From positions 85,338 to 149,337 of the forward strand of contig DGSO01000028.1 of assembly GCA_002393945.1 (NCBI GenBank): DNA of 64,000 nt, in the 5' to 3' direction. A program made the position numbers and the translations under genes. Within the stretch, counting starts at the first letter, position 1; each line of letters begins with the position of its first letter. Of this stretch, positions 18,956 to 28,053 are shown piece after piece. Origin of the DNA: Bacteroidales bacterium UBA4360 (GTDB lineage: Bacteria > Bacteroidota > Bacteroidia > Bacteroidales > UBA932). The notes under the pieces were generated by a model. The model saw nothing but the letters and a program-made list of their open reading frames with translations, was not told the origin of the DNA and did no database searches.

Positions 18956-20125
18956 TTATACTCCCAATTTGCGCAGTTCACGGTTCCTGTACTCGGATGG
19001 AGTGCATCCCTTAAGCTCCCTGAAACGTCTCGAAATACTTTTCGTATCGGGTTCGTCCATCCTTGCCGCTATTTCGGAAATCGTGTCGTTAGTGGTAATG
19101 AGCTGATGCGCGAAATACTCCATCCGGAGCACCGACATCATGTTGTATATGGTTGTTCCCACCACGTCCTTGAAGCGCTGCTCCAGGAGACGGCGGGACA
19201 CCGGAACCTGTCTGAGAACGTCCGAGACGAGGATTTTGCGGCTTCGGTTGTCGTAGATATACCGGATGGCCGTCGCCACCACTTCGTCCTTGGTGGCCAC
19301 GATACCGGTAGAGGCGCGGCCGACGACGGAAACCGGCTTGATGACCACGTCCTCCCCTTTGTAGTTCGCATCCTCAACCATGTGGGCAGCCATTTCCGCC
19401 GCTTCGTAACCTGCCTTCTCGATATCCATCTCTATGGAAGTGATTGCCGGGGAAGACAGGTTGCAGGTAACCTCGTCATTGTCCACGCCGATGATGGCTA
19501 CGTCCATCGGCACATTGATTCCGGCAACGTGGCAGGCCTCGACGAGGATTTCGGCCTGGTTGTCGTCACAGGCAAAAATGCCGATGGGCTTGGGGAGCGT
19601 CAGGAGCCACTGGAGCAGTTCGGGGCGGTCGTAGTTCCACAGGCTGTTTATCTGCTGACGGTCATAGACATGGAGCTTGTCGCCAAGGCCCTCGGCCTCG
19701 AGACGCCTGCGGAAGCCCTCCAGACGGCCGTCGCTCCAGCACACGCCGCTGTAGCCGAAAAAGCCGAAGTTCTTGAACCCGTGCCCGAAGAAACGCTCTG
19801 CGGCCATGGAGCCGGTGAGCCCGTAATCGGCAGTGATGTTGGGGATGCTGCTGAAGGGGGACACGTAATCCTGGGCTATGGCCACAATGCCGTTCTTGCG
19901 GAAAAGGGAGACGTCGTCCTTGGGGGAGAACTGGCCGATTACGGCATCGGCCCTCCACCTCTTGGCCCAGGCCACGAATTTCTTCAGGCCGATCTCCTTC
20001 TTGAAGGACGGTGGCATCTTGCACACCTCCCATACCTGTCCCGTCCGCCTGGAATAGTCAAGGATTCCGCGGAGGAGCCGGTATGGGAACTGCTCGGTAA
20101 AATCTGAAATGAAAAGAAGGCGCAT
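18956..20125 (-). CDS. XylR-type transcriptional regulator (PBP-like sensor plus AraC HTH)
   Basis: A 389-residue cytoplasmic regulator without signal peptide. Residues 1-270 have the fold signature of a LacI/XylR periplasmic-binding-like sensor: MRLLFISDFTEQFPYRLLRGI, IGIFACDDNQAEILVEAC, VAIIGVDNDEVTCNLSSPAITSIEMD. Residues 285-389 are an AraC-type double helix-turn-helix (ILVSDVLRQVPVSRRLLEQRF and TISEIAARMDEPDTKSISRRFRELKG). Such proteins bind a sugar and switch nearby catabolic genes. Its ATG overlaps the stop of the phosphatase-GH20 fusion by one base (TGATG), so the two are translationally coupled. It is followed, after 72 bp and a new promoter-like box, by the ROK kinase gene. It is therefore the best candidate for local control of the locus. 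Confidence 0.88.
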   Translation of the reverse strand: MRLLFISDFTEQFPYRLLRGILDYSRRTGQVWEVCKMPPSFKKEIGLKKFVAWAKRWRADAVIGQFSPKDDVSLFRKNGIVAIAQDYVSPFSSIPNITADYGLTGSMAAERFFGHGFKNFGFFGYSGVCWSDGRLEGFRRRLEAEGLGDKLHVYDRQQINSLWNYDRPELLQWLLTLPKPIGIFACDDNQAEILVEACHVAGINVPMDVAIIGVDNDEVTCNLSSPAITSIEMDIEKAGYEAAEMAAHMVEDANYKGEDVVIKPVSVVGRASTGIVATKDEVVATAIRYIYDNRSRKILVSDVLRQVPVSRRLLEQRFKDVVGTTIYNMMSVLRMEYFAHQLITTNDTISEIAARMDEPDTKSISRRFRELKGCTPSEYRNRELRKLGV

Positions 20126-23100
20126 CAGTTCTTGTGATAGGAAATGCCGAGGCTGTCATAATAGGGGAACTCCCACTTCTGAATGATGCTGTAGAAGCGG
20201 TCGAAGTCGGAGAGGAAGCCGGGGTCGTCGGCCTTTGTCGTGCCCTGCCAGGAAGGACTTGCGTTCCAGCCCCTTTCCAGAAGGCCCAGCGCCTTGGGGA
20301 AGAGGTAGTAGGTCACGTGGTCGAAGCTGCGTATGGTCTCGCTCCAGAGCTGTCCCTGCACGCCGATAATGTTCCGGGGAGCCTCAAGGGCGGTTTTTCC
20401 CTCGGTCGCGCGGGAGATGTCCTTTATCCTGCCGTGGTCGTCCCAGCGAACCGAACGGTACATGTCGTAAGGCAGCAGGGAGAAGGAGCGGCGCTCGTCC
20501 ACGAAACCGCCCCAGGAGTGTCCTCTCTCAAGCGGAGAATCGTTGTAGGCAAAGTCGAAATAGGCATTGGGGGCCGATGAAATGACCACGGGAACACCCT
20601 TGTTGGCAAGTTGGTAAGGGAGCTCTTCACGTCCGCGGGATACGGTCCAGACATTGGTGAAACCAAGGCCGTCCGCGAGTTTCGCTTCTGTCTTGGGGCT
20701 GAGTTTCAGCACAAGCTCCTGCCAGCCGGCTATCTTTACGCCGCGGCTCTTTGCAATGTCCAGGACACGGCTCACATAGTACTCCTTGAGCCTGTCTACG
20801 CTCTTCCAGCCGTTTTCATGCATAAGCTTCTGGCATGCGGGGGAGCCCAGCCAGGCGCCGTCGGGCACCTCGTCGCCGCCCACATGGATGGTTTCAAGCG
20901 GCGCACCGGCTTCCCTGTACAGGGCGATGAGACCATCAAACACGGTCTCCACAAACTTGTAGGTAGATTCCAGGGCAACGTTAATGGCATTGTCGGTATA
21001 GTCCTGCACTGAAACGTACTTGGACCGGTCTCCGGGCTCGGAAAGGAGGCAGGAGGTGTCTCCCGTGAGCTGAGCCCTCTTCTCCATCGCCTTGATTGCT
21101 GCACGCGAATGGCCGGGAGTGTCAAACTCCGGAATCACCTTTATGTGGCGCTCGGTGGCATATTTCAGTATCTCCACAAAGTCCCTGTGGGAGTAGTAGC
21201 CGTTTGCGGTAGTGCTCCTGTCGTTCCTGTCCAGGGCAATGCAGTAGGTGGGCTGCAGAGCATCGGGTTCGGAGATGGTGCCGTCTTCGTTCAGCACCGG
21301 AAGGCCGCGGAAGGCGCCGTAGGAGGTAAGCTCCGGCAGGGCGTCTATTTCCACTCTCCATCCTTCGTCGTCGCCCATGTGAAGGTGAAGGACATTGGCC
21401 TTGTAGTGGGCCATGATGTCCAGAAGTTTGAGAACACCGTCCTTGGAAGTGAAATTGCGGCTCACGTCCAGCATGAGGCCGCGGTACTGAAGGTCCGGCC
21501 AGTCTTCGATGACCATTGCGGCAACGGGCTTTCCGGCGGCGCGGTTGTGAAGCTGTTCAAGGGTGTTCTTTGCCCAGTACGCTGCGTCAGAATCGGCAGC
21601 GGAAAGCTCTGCACGGTCTTCGGAAAGGGTTATCCTGTACCAGCCAGGCTTGTGGCCGTCAAGGAAAGTGGTGGAGGAGAAACTGTCGGGGACGATGGTT
21701 GCGGCGGCGCTAAGGGGCGTCACGCTCTTGAGGGCGGGGATCATGTCCGTGATGCCAACGTCCACCTTGTTCCACTCGAATGAATGCTTGGGCTGGGCGG
21801 GCTGGTAGGTGTATTCGGCCTTGATTCTTGCGGGCGGGAAGCCTTCTTTCACCATTACAAAGCCTTCAGGGGCGCGGCACTGGTTCACAAGGGTGCGCGC
21901 CTGGTACTTGAGGTGGAAGGTTTCGCCCTTGGTGTCCACTGTGGGGACAATGCGGTATAGGGTTCCGCTGACGTGCTCTATGGTGCCATCGGACTCTTCC
22001 AGCATGGTTACGGGAGTACGGAACTGGCTCATCCACACATACCATGAAGTGCCTGCCGGAGGATTGGCAATGTCCAGCGTGAACACGCTCCTGCCGTTTC
22101 CTGCGGGCTCCCCTTCCGTCCAGCTCACCAAGGGCCTGGTGCCGTATCCGAGGTAGGACTTGTAGTCGTCCCAGTCATAGTAGGGGCCGCCTTCGAGGCC
22201 GATGACGCGGATCTCCCTTTCGTTCATGAGGGGCTTCACGAGGACGTTCCCTTCCTTGTTGCGGTAGAATATGAGCTGTATGTTGGCGGCGAAAGGTGTG
22301 TAGCGCCAGCCGGGCCAGTTGACGCAGGTCTTGCCGTCAAGGCGCTCTGCAACCCCTTCAAAGCCAAGGAGGGATGCAAGGGCAAGCACCTGGTAGTCAT
22401 GGCCGTAGCGAAGGTCGGCGCAGTATTCGCCGGTGGCGATGGCGGCATCGGCCTTGGTGACGATGTCGTCGAGACCGGGACGGGCCCTTTCCATGCGGGA
22501 ATCTCCGAATTCTACGGAGTTGCACTGGCCGAGGTAGAAATTCATGGCGATGGCCTGCGCATACCAGTAGAGCTCATCGGCACTGAAAAGGCGGAAGAGG
22601 CGGTCGTCCAGTTCGAAGGCGGGGCAGGTGGTGGCCATGTTGAAGGTGTTCTGCATGAATTCGGTGCGGCTTCCCACTATCTCGCGGGCCTTCGCCGGGT
22701 CTGTGAAAACCTTGGCGAAGAAGGCAGTGGGGTCCGGCTTGTGCTGCTTCCAGTAATCGGCAAGGATGCCGTGGATGCCGGCGCGGGCTTCCCGGGTGTG
22801 GTCGGAGCTGATGTACTTCTGGAAGGTCTCCCCGGCATCAAAACGGATGTCCAGGTCCTTCTGAAGCGAAAGCAGCTGCCCGGTTGCTGCGCTCATGGAG
22901 ACGATGCAGCGCGGGACCGTGCTGGATATTGCCGACACCTTCTTGCTGCCCTTCTTGAATACCTGCTTGTAGTTGTTATACATGCGGGCCGCTATCTGGC
23001 GGTGCTCCTGCTGGCCAAGAGGGGTAAGGCGGCCGTCCATGTGGTCATGAAGGCGCACGGCCTCGGCAATCTGCTCGCGGGCGGCTTCACCTTCGGCAGT

Positions 23101-23385
23101 GAGGATGCCGGCCTCGTGGGCCTTGTTGTACTTTTCAAGGATGTCGGCATACATCTCTCCCTCCCAGTTGGAACGGGAGCCGTGACGGCCGTAATGGCTG
23201 ATATAGAAGGGTTTGTAACCCTTGGGCGCCGCAGTCTGGGGACCGGGGATATACTCGTAGGGGTCCATGTTCGTTGCCGTGCGGAACAGGTTTTCCTGAT
23301 ATTCGGCATAGAGGACGGGATCCTTCTCCTGGGCTCCGAGGGCCAGGGAGAAAACGAGGAGGATGGATATCAGCAGTCTTTTCAT
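20125..23385 (-). CDS. Secreted fusion: histidine acid phosphatase plus GH20 beta-N-acetylhexosaminidase
   Basis: A 1086-residue protein with a signal peptide ending LALGAQ. The N-terminal half, about residues 25-430, is a histidine-type phosphatase (phytase/MINPP-like). R67-H68-G69-S70-R71 is the phosphohistidine motif and H329-D330 (YGHDYQVLA) the proton-donor motif. A beta-rich linker of about 100 residues follows. Residues 540-630 match the GH20 N-terminal alpha/beta domain. The GH20 barrel then runs to the end, with QYRGLMLDVSRNF, VLHLHMGDDEGWRVE and the catalytic pair D838-E839 in HVGGDEVPDG. It should remove phosphate monoesters and terminal beta-GlcNAc/GalNAc in the periplasm or outside the cell. 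Both active-site sets look intact, and the reading frame is continuous through the junction. Substrate identity is inferred, not known. Confidence 0.9.
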   Translation of the reverse strand: MKRLLISILLVFSLALGAQEKDPVLYAEYQENLFRTATNMDPYEYIPGPQTAAPKGYKPFYISHYGRHGSRSNWEGEMYADILEKYNKAHEAGILTAEGEAAREQIAEAVRLHDHMDGRLTPLGQQEHRQIAARMYNNYKQVFKKGSKKVSAISSTVPRCIVSMSAATGQLLSLQKDLDIRFDAGETFQKYISSDHTREARAGIHGILADYWKQHKPDPTAFFAKVFTDPAKAREIVGSRTEFMQNTFNMATTCPAFELDDRLFRLFSADELYWYAQAIAMNFYLGQCNSVEFGDSRMERARPGLDDIVTKADAAIATGEYCADLRYGHDYQVLALASLLGFEGVAERLDGKTCVNWPGWRYTPFAANIQLIFYRNKEGNVLVKPLMNEREIRVIGLEGGPYYDWDDYKSYLGYGTRPLVSWTEGEPAGNGRSVFTLDIANPPAGTSWYVWMSQFRTPVTMLEESDGTIEHVSGTLYRIVPTVDTKGETFHLKYQARTLVNQCRAPEGFVMVKEGFPPARIKAEYTYQPAQPKHSFEWNKVDVGITDMIPALKSVTPLSAAATIVPDSFSSTTFLDGHKPGWYRITLSEDRAELSAADSDAAYWAKNTLEQLHNRAAGKPVAAMVIEDWPDLQYRGLMLDVSRNFTSKDGVLKLLDIMAHYKANVLHLHMGDDEGWRVEIDALPELTSYGAFRGLPVLNEDGTISEPDALQPTYCIALDRNDRSTTANGYYSHRDFVEILKYATERHIKVIPEFDTPGHSRAAIKAMEKRAQLTGDTSCLLSEPGDRSKYVSVQDYTDNAINVALESTYKFVETVFDGLIALYREAGAPLETIHVGGDEVPDGAWLGSPACQKLMHENGWKSVDRLKEYYVSRVLDIAKSRGVKIAGWQELVLKLSPKTEAKLADGLGFTNVWTVSRGREELPYQLANKGVPVVISSAPNAYFDFAYNDSPLERGHSWGGFVDERRSFSLLPYDMYRSVRWDDHGRIKDISRATEGKTALEAPRNIIGVQGQLWSETIRSFDHVTYYLFPKALGLLERGWNASPSWQGTTKADDPGFLSDFDRFYSIIQKWEFPYYDSLGISYHKN

Positions 23386-23397
23386 ATTGTGTGGTGT

Positions 23398-24897
23398 TTA
23401 TTCTTCTTGCCGCGCCTGGGAAACGCTTATCTGGCGGCCGTCCCTCCAGGCGATGATGACGGCGTCGGGGAAGCCCTGTGCACGGACGGTATTGAGTTCG
23501 GCAAGGGCCTCGTAATAATGCTCAAACAGGCCTACGGAGTATATGTAGCGCAGATTTGGCGAGAGGATGCGGTATACCGGAGTAAGGCCGCCGAGTGCCT
23601 CGACGTCAAGCGTTCTGGTGGCCTGGGCGAACTGGATCTGGTACACGATGCCGGGCGGCAGGGTGTTGTCCGGAGCCATTCGGCCCACCGGCATCACGCG
23701 GAATGACGTATTGGGGCGCGGCCTGTCTATCTTAATTCGTATCCTGGGGCCGATGGTGTTCTTGGTGAAGGTGTAGCTCAGGCCTTCCCCGGCTATTTCC
23801 TTGTCCTCCTTCTCCGTCACCATGCCCGTTTTGAGGAAGGAGTCCGACAGTTCGTTCTTCTTCTTGTTCAGCTCCGTGATCCGGGCCATGATTTCGTCGA
23901 TGCGGGCCGTGTCGGCATCTCCGGCGTGGGCCGCAAGGGAGTCCCTGAGGGCCCTGATTTCGGCATTTACACGGCTGTAGGTAAGGGAATTGTCCGTTTC
24001 CTCCACTTCCTCCATGAGGGCATCCTGGTCCATTCGGCCAAGTTCCTCAACCGGAGTGAGGGAGGCTATCCTCACGATGTCTTCATGGTCGATGACCATC
24101 TTCCTGTCCCTGGAGCCGGCATAGTCCAGGACGTAGACATAGACGCTGTCGGCAGAGCAGTCGCGGTTGGAGGCGAAGATGGTGTATCGGCCGTCGTCGG
24201 TATCCATGAGAAGGAAATCGTCGCCCGGGGAGCTGAAGGGGAAGCCCATGTTCTGAGGCTCGCTCCAGGACTGCGTCTCCTCGTCCCAGTTCGAGAAGTA
24301 GAGGTCATATCCGCCGATGCCGTAGAGGCCGTCGGAGGAGAAATAGAGGGTTTTCCCGTCCGGGGACAGCATGGGGTAAATCTCGTTCCCGAGGGTTGTA
24401 AGGCTTTCTCCCAGAAGGCGCGGGGCCGTCCAGCTGCTGTCTGTGCTGTGGGTGAAATAGAGGTTTCGCACCTTGGCCCTGTCCTGTGCCGAAAAAATCA
24501 GGCTGGTTGCGTCTTTCGGGAAATAGGTCGGATACCCGGCAAGGGAATCCAGGATATTGGGGCTGGAGTGCCAGCTCTGCGGCTTCACGGGATAGTACTG
24601 GAAGAAGTCTTTCCTGGAAAAACGGTCGCGTGCCACCACATGCGGGTCTGCGCAGATTTCGGTCATGTTTATGGCGTACTGGACCTGCTGGCCGCGTTTT
24701 TCCAGAAGGCGGGCCGTGGCCGGATCGTCGGCCAGATCCATTGCGCTCATGTATTTCTCTATCGCCTGGTCGAACAGATAGAGGCGGTGAAGACTGTCGC
24801 CCTGGTGCATCAGGCGCTCGACGGCAAGGTCCTGCCCCGACAGGTCAAGTCCCGCCGCAACCAGCATCAGAATTATGCCAAGCAGTCTTTTGCGCAT
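23398..24897 (-). CDS. TPR/PD40 envelope protein with C-terminal SPOR-like domain
   Basis: A 499-residue secreted protein (signal peptide MRKRLLGIILMLVAAGLDLSG). Residues 25-80 look like a TPR hairpin (LMHQGDSLHRLYLFDQAIEKYMSAM). Residues 120-270 hold WD40-like PD40 repeats, with the tell-tale YPMLSPDGKTLYFSSDGLYGIGGYDLYFS. A coiled region follows (about 300-355). The last 80 residues (GIVYQIQFAQATR, VYRILSPNLRYIYSVGLFEHYYEAL) resemble a SPOR peptidoglycan-binding domain. The architecture recalls PD40-OmpA proteins of the Bacteroidota envelope, but with SPOR in place of OmpA. It is first in a 25-kb same-strand run, 12 bp before the phosphatase-GH20 fusion. A role in the glycan locus is not implied by its domains. 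Confidence 0.7.
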   Translation of the reverse strand: MRKRLLGIILMLVAAGLDLSGQDLAVERLMHQGDSLHRLYLFDQAIEKYMSAMDLADDPATARLLEKRGQQVQYAINMTEICADPHVVARDRFSRKDFFQYYPVKPQSWHSSPNILDSLAGYPTYFPKDATSLIFSAQDRAKVRNLYFTHSTDSSWTAPRLLGESLTTLGNEIYPMLSPDGKTLYFSSDGLYGIGGYDLYFSNWDEETQSWSEPQNMGFPFSSPGDDFLLMDTDDGRYTIFASNRDCSADSVYVYVLDYAGSRDRKMVIDHEDIVRIASLTPVEELGRMDQDALMEEVEETDNSLTYSRVNAEIRALRDSLAAHAGDADTARIDEIMARITELNKKKNELSDSFLKTGMVTEKEDKEIAGEGLSYTFTKNTIGPRIRIKIDRPRPNTSFRVMPVGRMAPDNTLPPGIVYQIQFAQATRTLDVEALGGLTPVYRILSPNLRYIYSVGLFEHYYEALAELNTVRAQGFPDAVIIAWRDGRQISVSQARQEE

Positions 24898-24913
24898 TTT
24901 GAGTATAAGCTTA

Positions 24914-24921
24914 CAAAAATA
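24914..24921 (-). promoter_or_regulatory. Putative -7 promoter box for the PD40/SPOR gene
   Basis: TATTTTTG on the minus strand matches the Bacteroidota -7 consensus TAnnTTTG. It lies 17 bases before the ATG at 24897. A TTTG lies upstream, but at a 14-bp rather than 19-bp spacing, so the -33 element is weak. Confidence 0.4.
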
Positions 24922-24980
24922 ATAAATAGTTACGACAAACTTCCTTCTATAAGGAAAAAACTAAAATAGTTGGGCTAAAG

Positions 24981-25011
24981 TTCGGTTTATCAGAAAAAAA
25001 TCGTAAATTTG
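24981..25011 (+). promoter_or_regulatory. Promoter of secDF
   Basis: TTCG at 24981-24984, then exactly 19 bases, then TAAATTTG at 25004-25011. This fits the Bacteroidota sigma-ABfr consensus apart from one base in the -33 box. Transcription should start near 25015, giving a leader of about 74 bases. That leader contains a GC-rich hairpin at 25024-25047 (CCCTGGCG and CGCCGGGG arms, one mismatch). Confidence 0.65.
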
Positions 25012-25088
25012 CAGCCTATTTTGCCCTGGCGTGTATATGCGCCGGGGTTGAATGGGCATGAACAAGTATAATTAAAACATAAAGTACA

Positions 25089-28031
25089 ATGCAAAGCAAA
25101 GGTTGGATACGTTTTGTAGCTATCCTGCTCGGTCTCGCAAGCATCTGGCAGCTTTCCTTTACTGCGATTACCCGCATCCAGGAAAGCAAGGCCCGCAAGG
25201 CTGCCGAGGCTCAGGCGCTTCAATTCGTCGAAGCTAACAACGTCGCACCGGAAGTGCGCGAATTCGTCCTGGACTCCGTATCAAACATCAGGAACAGGGC
25301 TTATATTGATTCCATCGGCTCGGAAAAGGTATTCCTCGGATACACCTACAAGAGCGCCAAGGAAAAGGAAATCAACCTTGGTCTGGACCTCAAGGGCGGT
25401 ATGAACGTCATGCTGCAGGTCCAGCTTGAAGACCTGGTCAGGGCCCTCTCCGGAGGCAGCACAGACCCGGACTTCGTAGCCGCCATGGCCGAAGCAAAGA
25501 AGAACAACGTCAACTCCAGCGCAGACTTCATCGGCCTGTTCCGTGAAGCTTGGGAGAAAGTGGCTCCCGGCCGCCGTCTCGCAGAGGTTTTCGCGACCTA
25601 TGAACTCCGCGACAAGATCTCCAACGACGCCACCAACGACAAGGTCATCGAGGTTATCCGCGCAGAGGCGAAGAGCGCTGTCGACAACTCCTTCAACGTG
25701 CTCCGTAACCGTATCGACCGCTTCGGTGTCACCCAGCCCAACATCCAGCAGGTAGGCAACTCCGGCAAGATCCTCATCGAACTTCCGGGTGTCAAGGATC
25801 CTGAGCGTGTGCGCAAGCTCCTCCAGGGCACCGCATCCCTCGAATTCTGGCCCACCTTCCAGGGCAACGAGGTAGACCTCTACGCCGTCGATGCACGCGT
25901 AAGCGAGATTCTCGGCAACCTCGGCGACTCCACCGCAGTTGCAAATCCCCTCTTCAGGGTTCTGAGCCCCAGCGGCTGGAACAACGCCTGCATCGGCTTC
26001 GCACAGGGTGTCGATACCGTTACCGTAAACCGCTACCTGGCAATGGCACAGGATGTCCTTCCCCAGGGTTTCCGCGGAATGTGGTCGGTAAAGCCCACCG
26101 AACTCGTCCAGGGCAGCAACCTCTACGAACTGGTTGCCATCAAGGTCAACTCCCGTGACGGCAAGGCTCCCCTTGACGGCGGTGTAGTCACCGACGCCCG
26201 CGTCAACTTCAACGGCGCACAGAACGGCGGCAGCGGCGCTCCTTCCGTATCCATGACAATGAACGCTGAAGGCGCTTCCATCTGGGCTCACCTCACCAAG
26301 GACAACATCGGTAAGCAGGTTGCCATCGTCCTCGACGGTCTCGTGTACTCCTATCCTACCGTCAACGGTGAAATTACCGGCGGTTCTTCCGAAATCACCG
26401 GCAACTTCGACGTCCAGGAAGCCGAGGACCTTGCAAACGTCCTCAAGAGCGGTAAGCTTCCCGCACCTGCCACCATCATTCAGGAGCAGGTTGTAGGTCC
26501 TACCCTCGGTTCCGCATCCATCAGGGCCGGTCTCATCTCCTTCATCATCGCATTCTGCCTGGTGCTCATCTACATGGTATTCTTCTACCAGGGCGCCGGT
26601 CTCATTGCCGACGTGGCTCTGCTCTGCAACGTTCTCCTCCTCTTCGGTGTCCTCGTAAGCTTCGGCGCCGTCCTTACCCTCCCGGGTATCGCCGGTCTCG
26701 TCCTTACACTGGGTATGGCTGTGGATGCCAACGTTATCATCTATGAGCGTATCAAGGAAGAGCTGGCTGCAGGCAAGGGATTCTCCCTCGCCGTTGCAGA
26801 CGGTTACAAGAACGCTTACTCCGCAATCATCGACGGTCAGCTCACAACCCTCATCACCGGTATCATCCTCTACATCTTTGGTTCCGGTCCTGTCCAGGGC
26901 TTTGCCACCACCCTCATCATCGGTATCATCACTTCCGTTCTTACCTCCATCTTCATCACCCGCATCATCTTCGATGACCGCATCAAGGCAGGCAAGACCG
27001 TATCCCTCTCCAACAAGCTCACCCAGAATATTCTCAAGAATACCAAGGCAGACTTCATCGGAGCAAAGAAGTGGTCCTACACCATCTCCGGCATCCTCAT
27101 CCTCATCTCCATCGCTTCCATCGCATTCAAGGGCTTCAGCTACGGTGTAGACTTCACCGGCGGCCGTACCTATGTGGTCCGCTTTGACAAGGCCGTCACC
27201 GCAGAAGACGTGCGTGCAAGCGTAGAGGATGTGTTCAAGGCTGCTGCAGAGGCAGAAGGCATCGACCAGTACTCCGTCGAGGTAAAGCAGTTCGGTGGAG
27301 ACTCCCAGATGAAGATCACCACCCAGTACAAGAACGACAACGAGAGCACCGCTGTTGACGCAGAGGTCGAAGGCCTCCTCTTCAACGCCCTCAAGGGCTT
27401 CTATGCAGAGGACATCCAGCTTGCCGACTTCACCTCCACCCTGGAGAACCCCAACGGTATCATCTCCTCCGACAAGGTTGGTCCTACCATCGCCCGTGAC
27501 ATCACCCGCAGCGCAATTATCGCCGTGCTGCTGGCCCTGCTTGCCATCTTCATCTACATCGCATTCCGCTTCCACGGCTGGACCTGGGGTCTTGGCGGTG
27601 TGGTCTCCCTGGCACACACGGCTCTCATCGTCATCGGCTTCTTCTCCCTGTTCAACGGTATCCTTCCGTTCAACCTGGATGTAGACCAGACCTTCATCGC
27701 AGCTATCCTTACCATCATCGGTTACGCAATCAACGATAACGTGGTTATCTTCGACCGTATCCGTGAGCAGAGGGGCCTGCACCCGAAGGAAGACTTCCGT
27801 ACCACGGTGAACACGGCTCTCAACGCCACCCTCACCCGTACCCTCAACACCTCGGTGTCCACCCTCCTTCCTATGATTGCAATCGCAATCTGGGGCGGTG
27901 AATCCATCCGCGGTCTTGCAGTGGCTCTCTGCCTCGGTGTCATCATCGGTACCTACGCCTCCATCATGATCGGTACTCCTATCATGTACGACGCCACCGT
28001 AGCCGCCGCCAAGAAAAAGGCCGAGAAATAA
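25089..28031 (+). CDS. secDF: Protein-export membrane protein SecDF (fused)
   Basis: A 980-residue fusion of SecD and SecF, the usual form in Bacteroidota. The first transmembrane helix spans about residues 8-27. It is followed by the SecD periplasmic domain with GLDLKGGMNVMLQV. The SecD membrane block at about 475-640 includes GMAVDANVIIYERIKEEL. The SecF half begins near residue 660 (SYGVDFTGGRTYVVRF) and ends with VGPTIARDITRSAI and GYAINDNVVIFDRIREQ. The two conserved acidic DxN/ER segments are both present. SecDF uses the proton gradient to help SecYEG-SecA complete protein export. The gene stands alone, with its own promoter and a hairpin repeat directly behind it. Confidence 0.97.
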   Translation: MQSKGWIRFVAILLGLASIWQLSFTAITRIQESKARKAAEAQALQFVEANNVAPEVREFVLDSVSNIRNRAYIDSIGSEKVFLGYTYKSAKEKEINLGLDLKGGMNVMLQVQLEDLVRALSGGSTDPDFVAAMAEAKKNNVNSSADFIGLFREAWEKVAPGRRLAEVFATYELRDKISNDATNDKVIEVIRAEAKSAVDNSFNVLRNRIDRFGVTQPNIQQVGNSGKILIELPGVKDPERVRKLLQGTASLEFWPTFQGNEVDLYAVDARVSEILGNLGDSTAVANPLFRVLSPSGWNNACIGFAQGVDTVTVNRYLAMAQDVLPQGFRGMWSVKPTELVQGSNLYELVAIKVNSRDGKAPLDGGVVTDARVNFNGAQNGGSGAPSVSMTMNAEGASIWAHLTKDNIGKQVAIVLDGLVYSYPTVNGEITGGSSEITGNFDVQEAEDLANVLKSGKLPAPATIIQEQVVGPTLGSASIRAGLISFIIAFCLVLIYMVFFYQGAGLIADVALLCNVLLLFGVLVSFGAVLTLPGIAGLVLTLGMAVDANVIIYERIKEELAAGKGFSLAVADGYKNAYSAIIDGQLTTLITGIILYIFGSGPVQGFATTLIIGIITSVLTSIFITRIIFDDRIKAGKTVSLSNKLTQNILKNTKADFIGAKKWSYTISGILILISIASIAFKGFSYGVDFTGGRTYVVRFDKAVTAEDVRASVEDVFKAAAEAEGIDQYSVEVKQFGGDSQMKITTQYKNDNESTAVDAEVEGLLFNALKGFYAEDIQLADFTSTLENPNGIISSDKVGPTIARDITRSAIIAVLLALLAIFIYIAFRFHGWTWGLGGVVSLAHTALIVIGFFSLFNGILPFNLDVDQTFIAAILTIIGYAINDNVVIFDRIREQRGLHPKEDFRTTVNTALNATLTRTLNTSVSTLLPMIAIAIWGGESIRGLAVALCLGVIIGTYASIMIGTPIMYDATVAAAKKKAEK

Positions 28032-28053
28032 TCCCGGCCCCTGACAATCTGCC

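Noticed and set aside
23398..24897. PorE-like type IX secretion component
   Set aside because: It shares TPR and PD40 repeats but lacks the OmpA C-terminal domain, and no other type IX genes are near.
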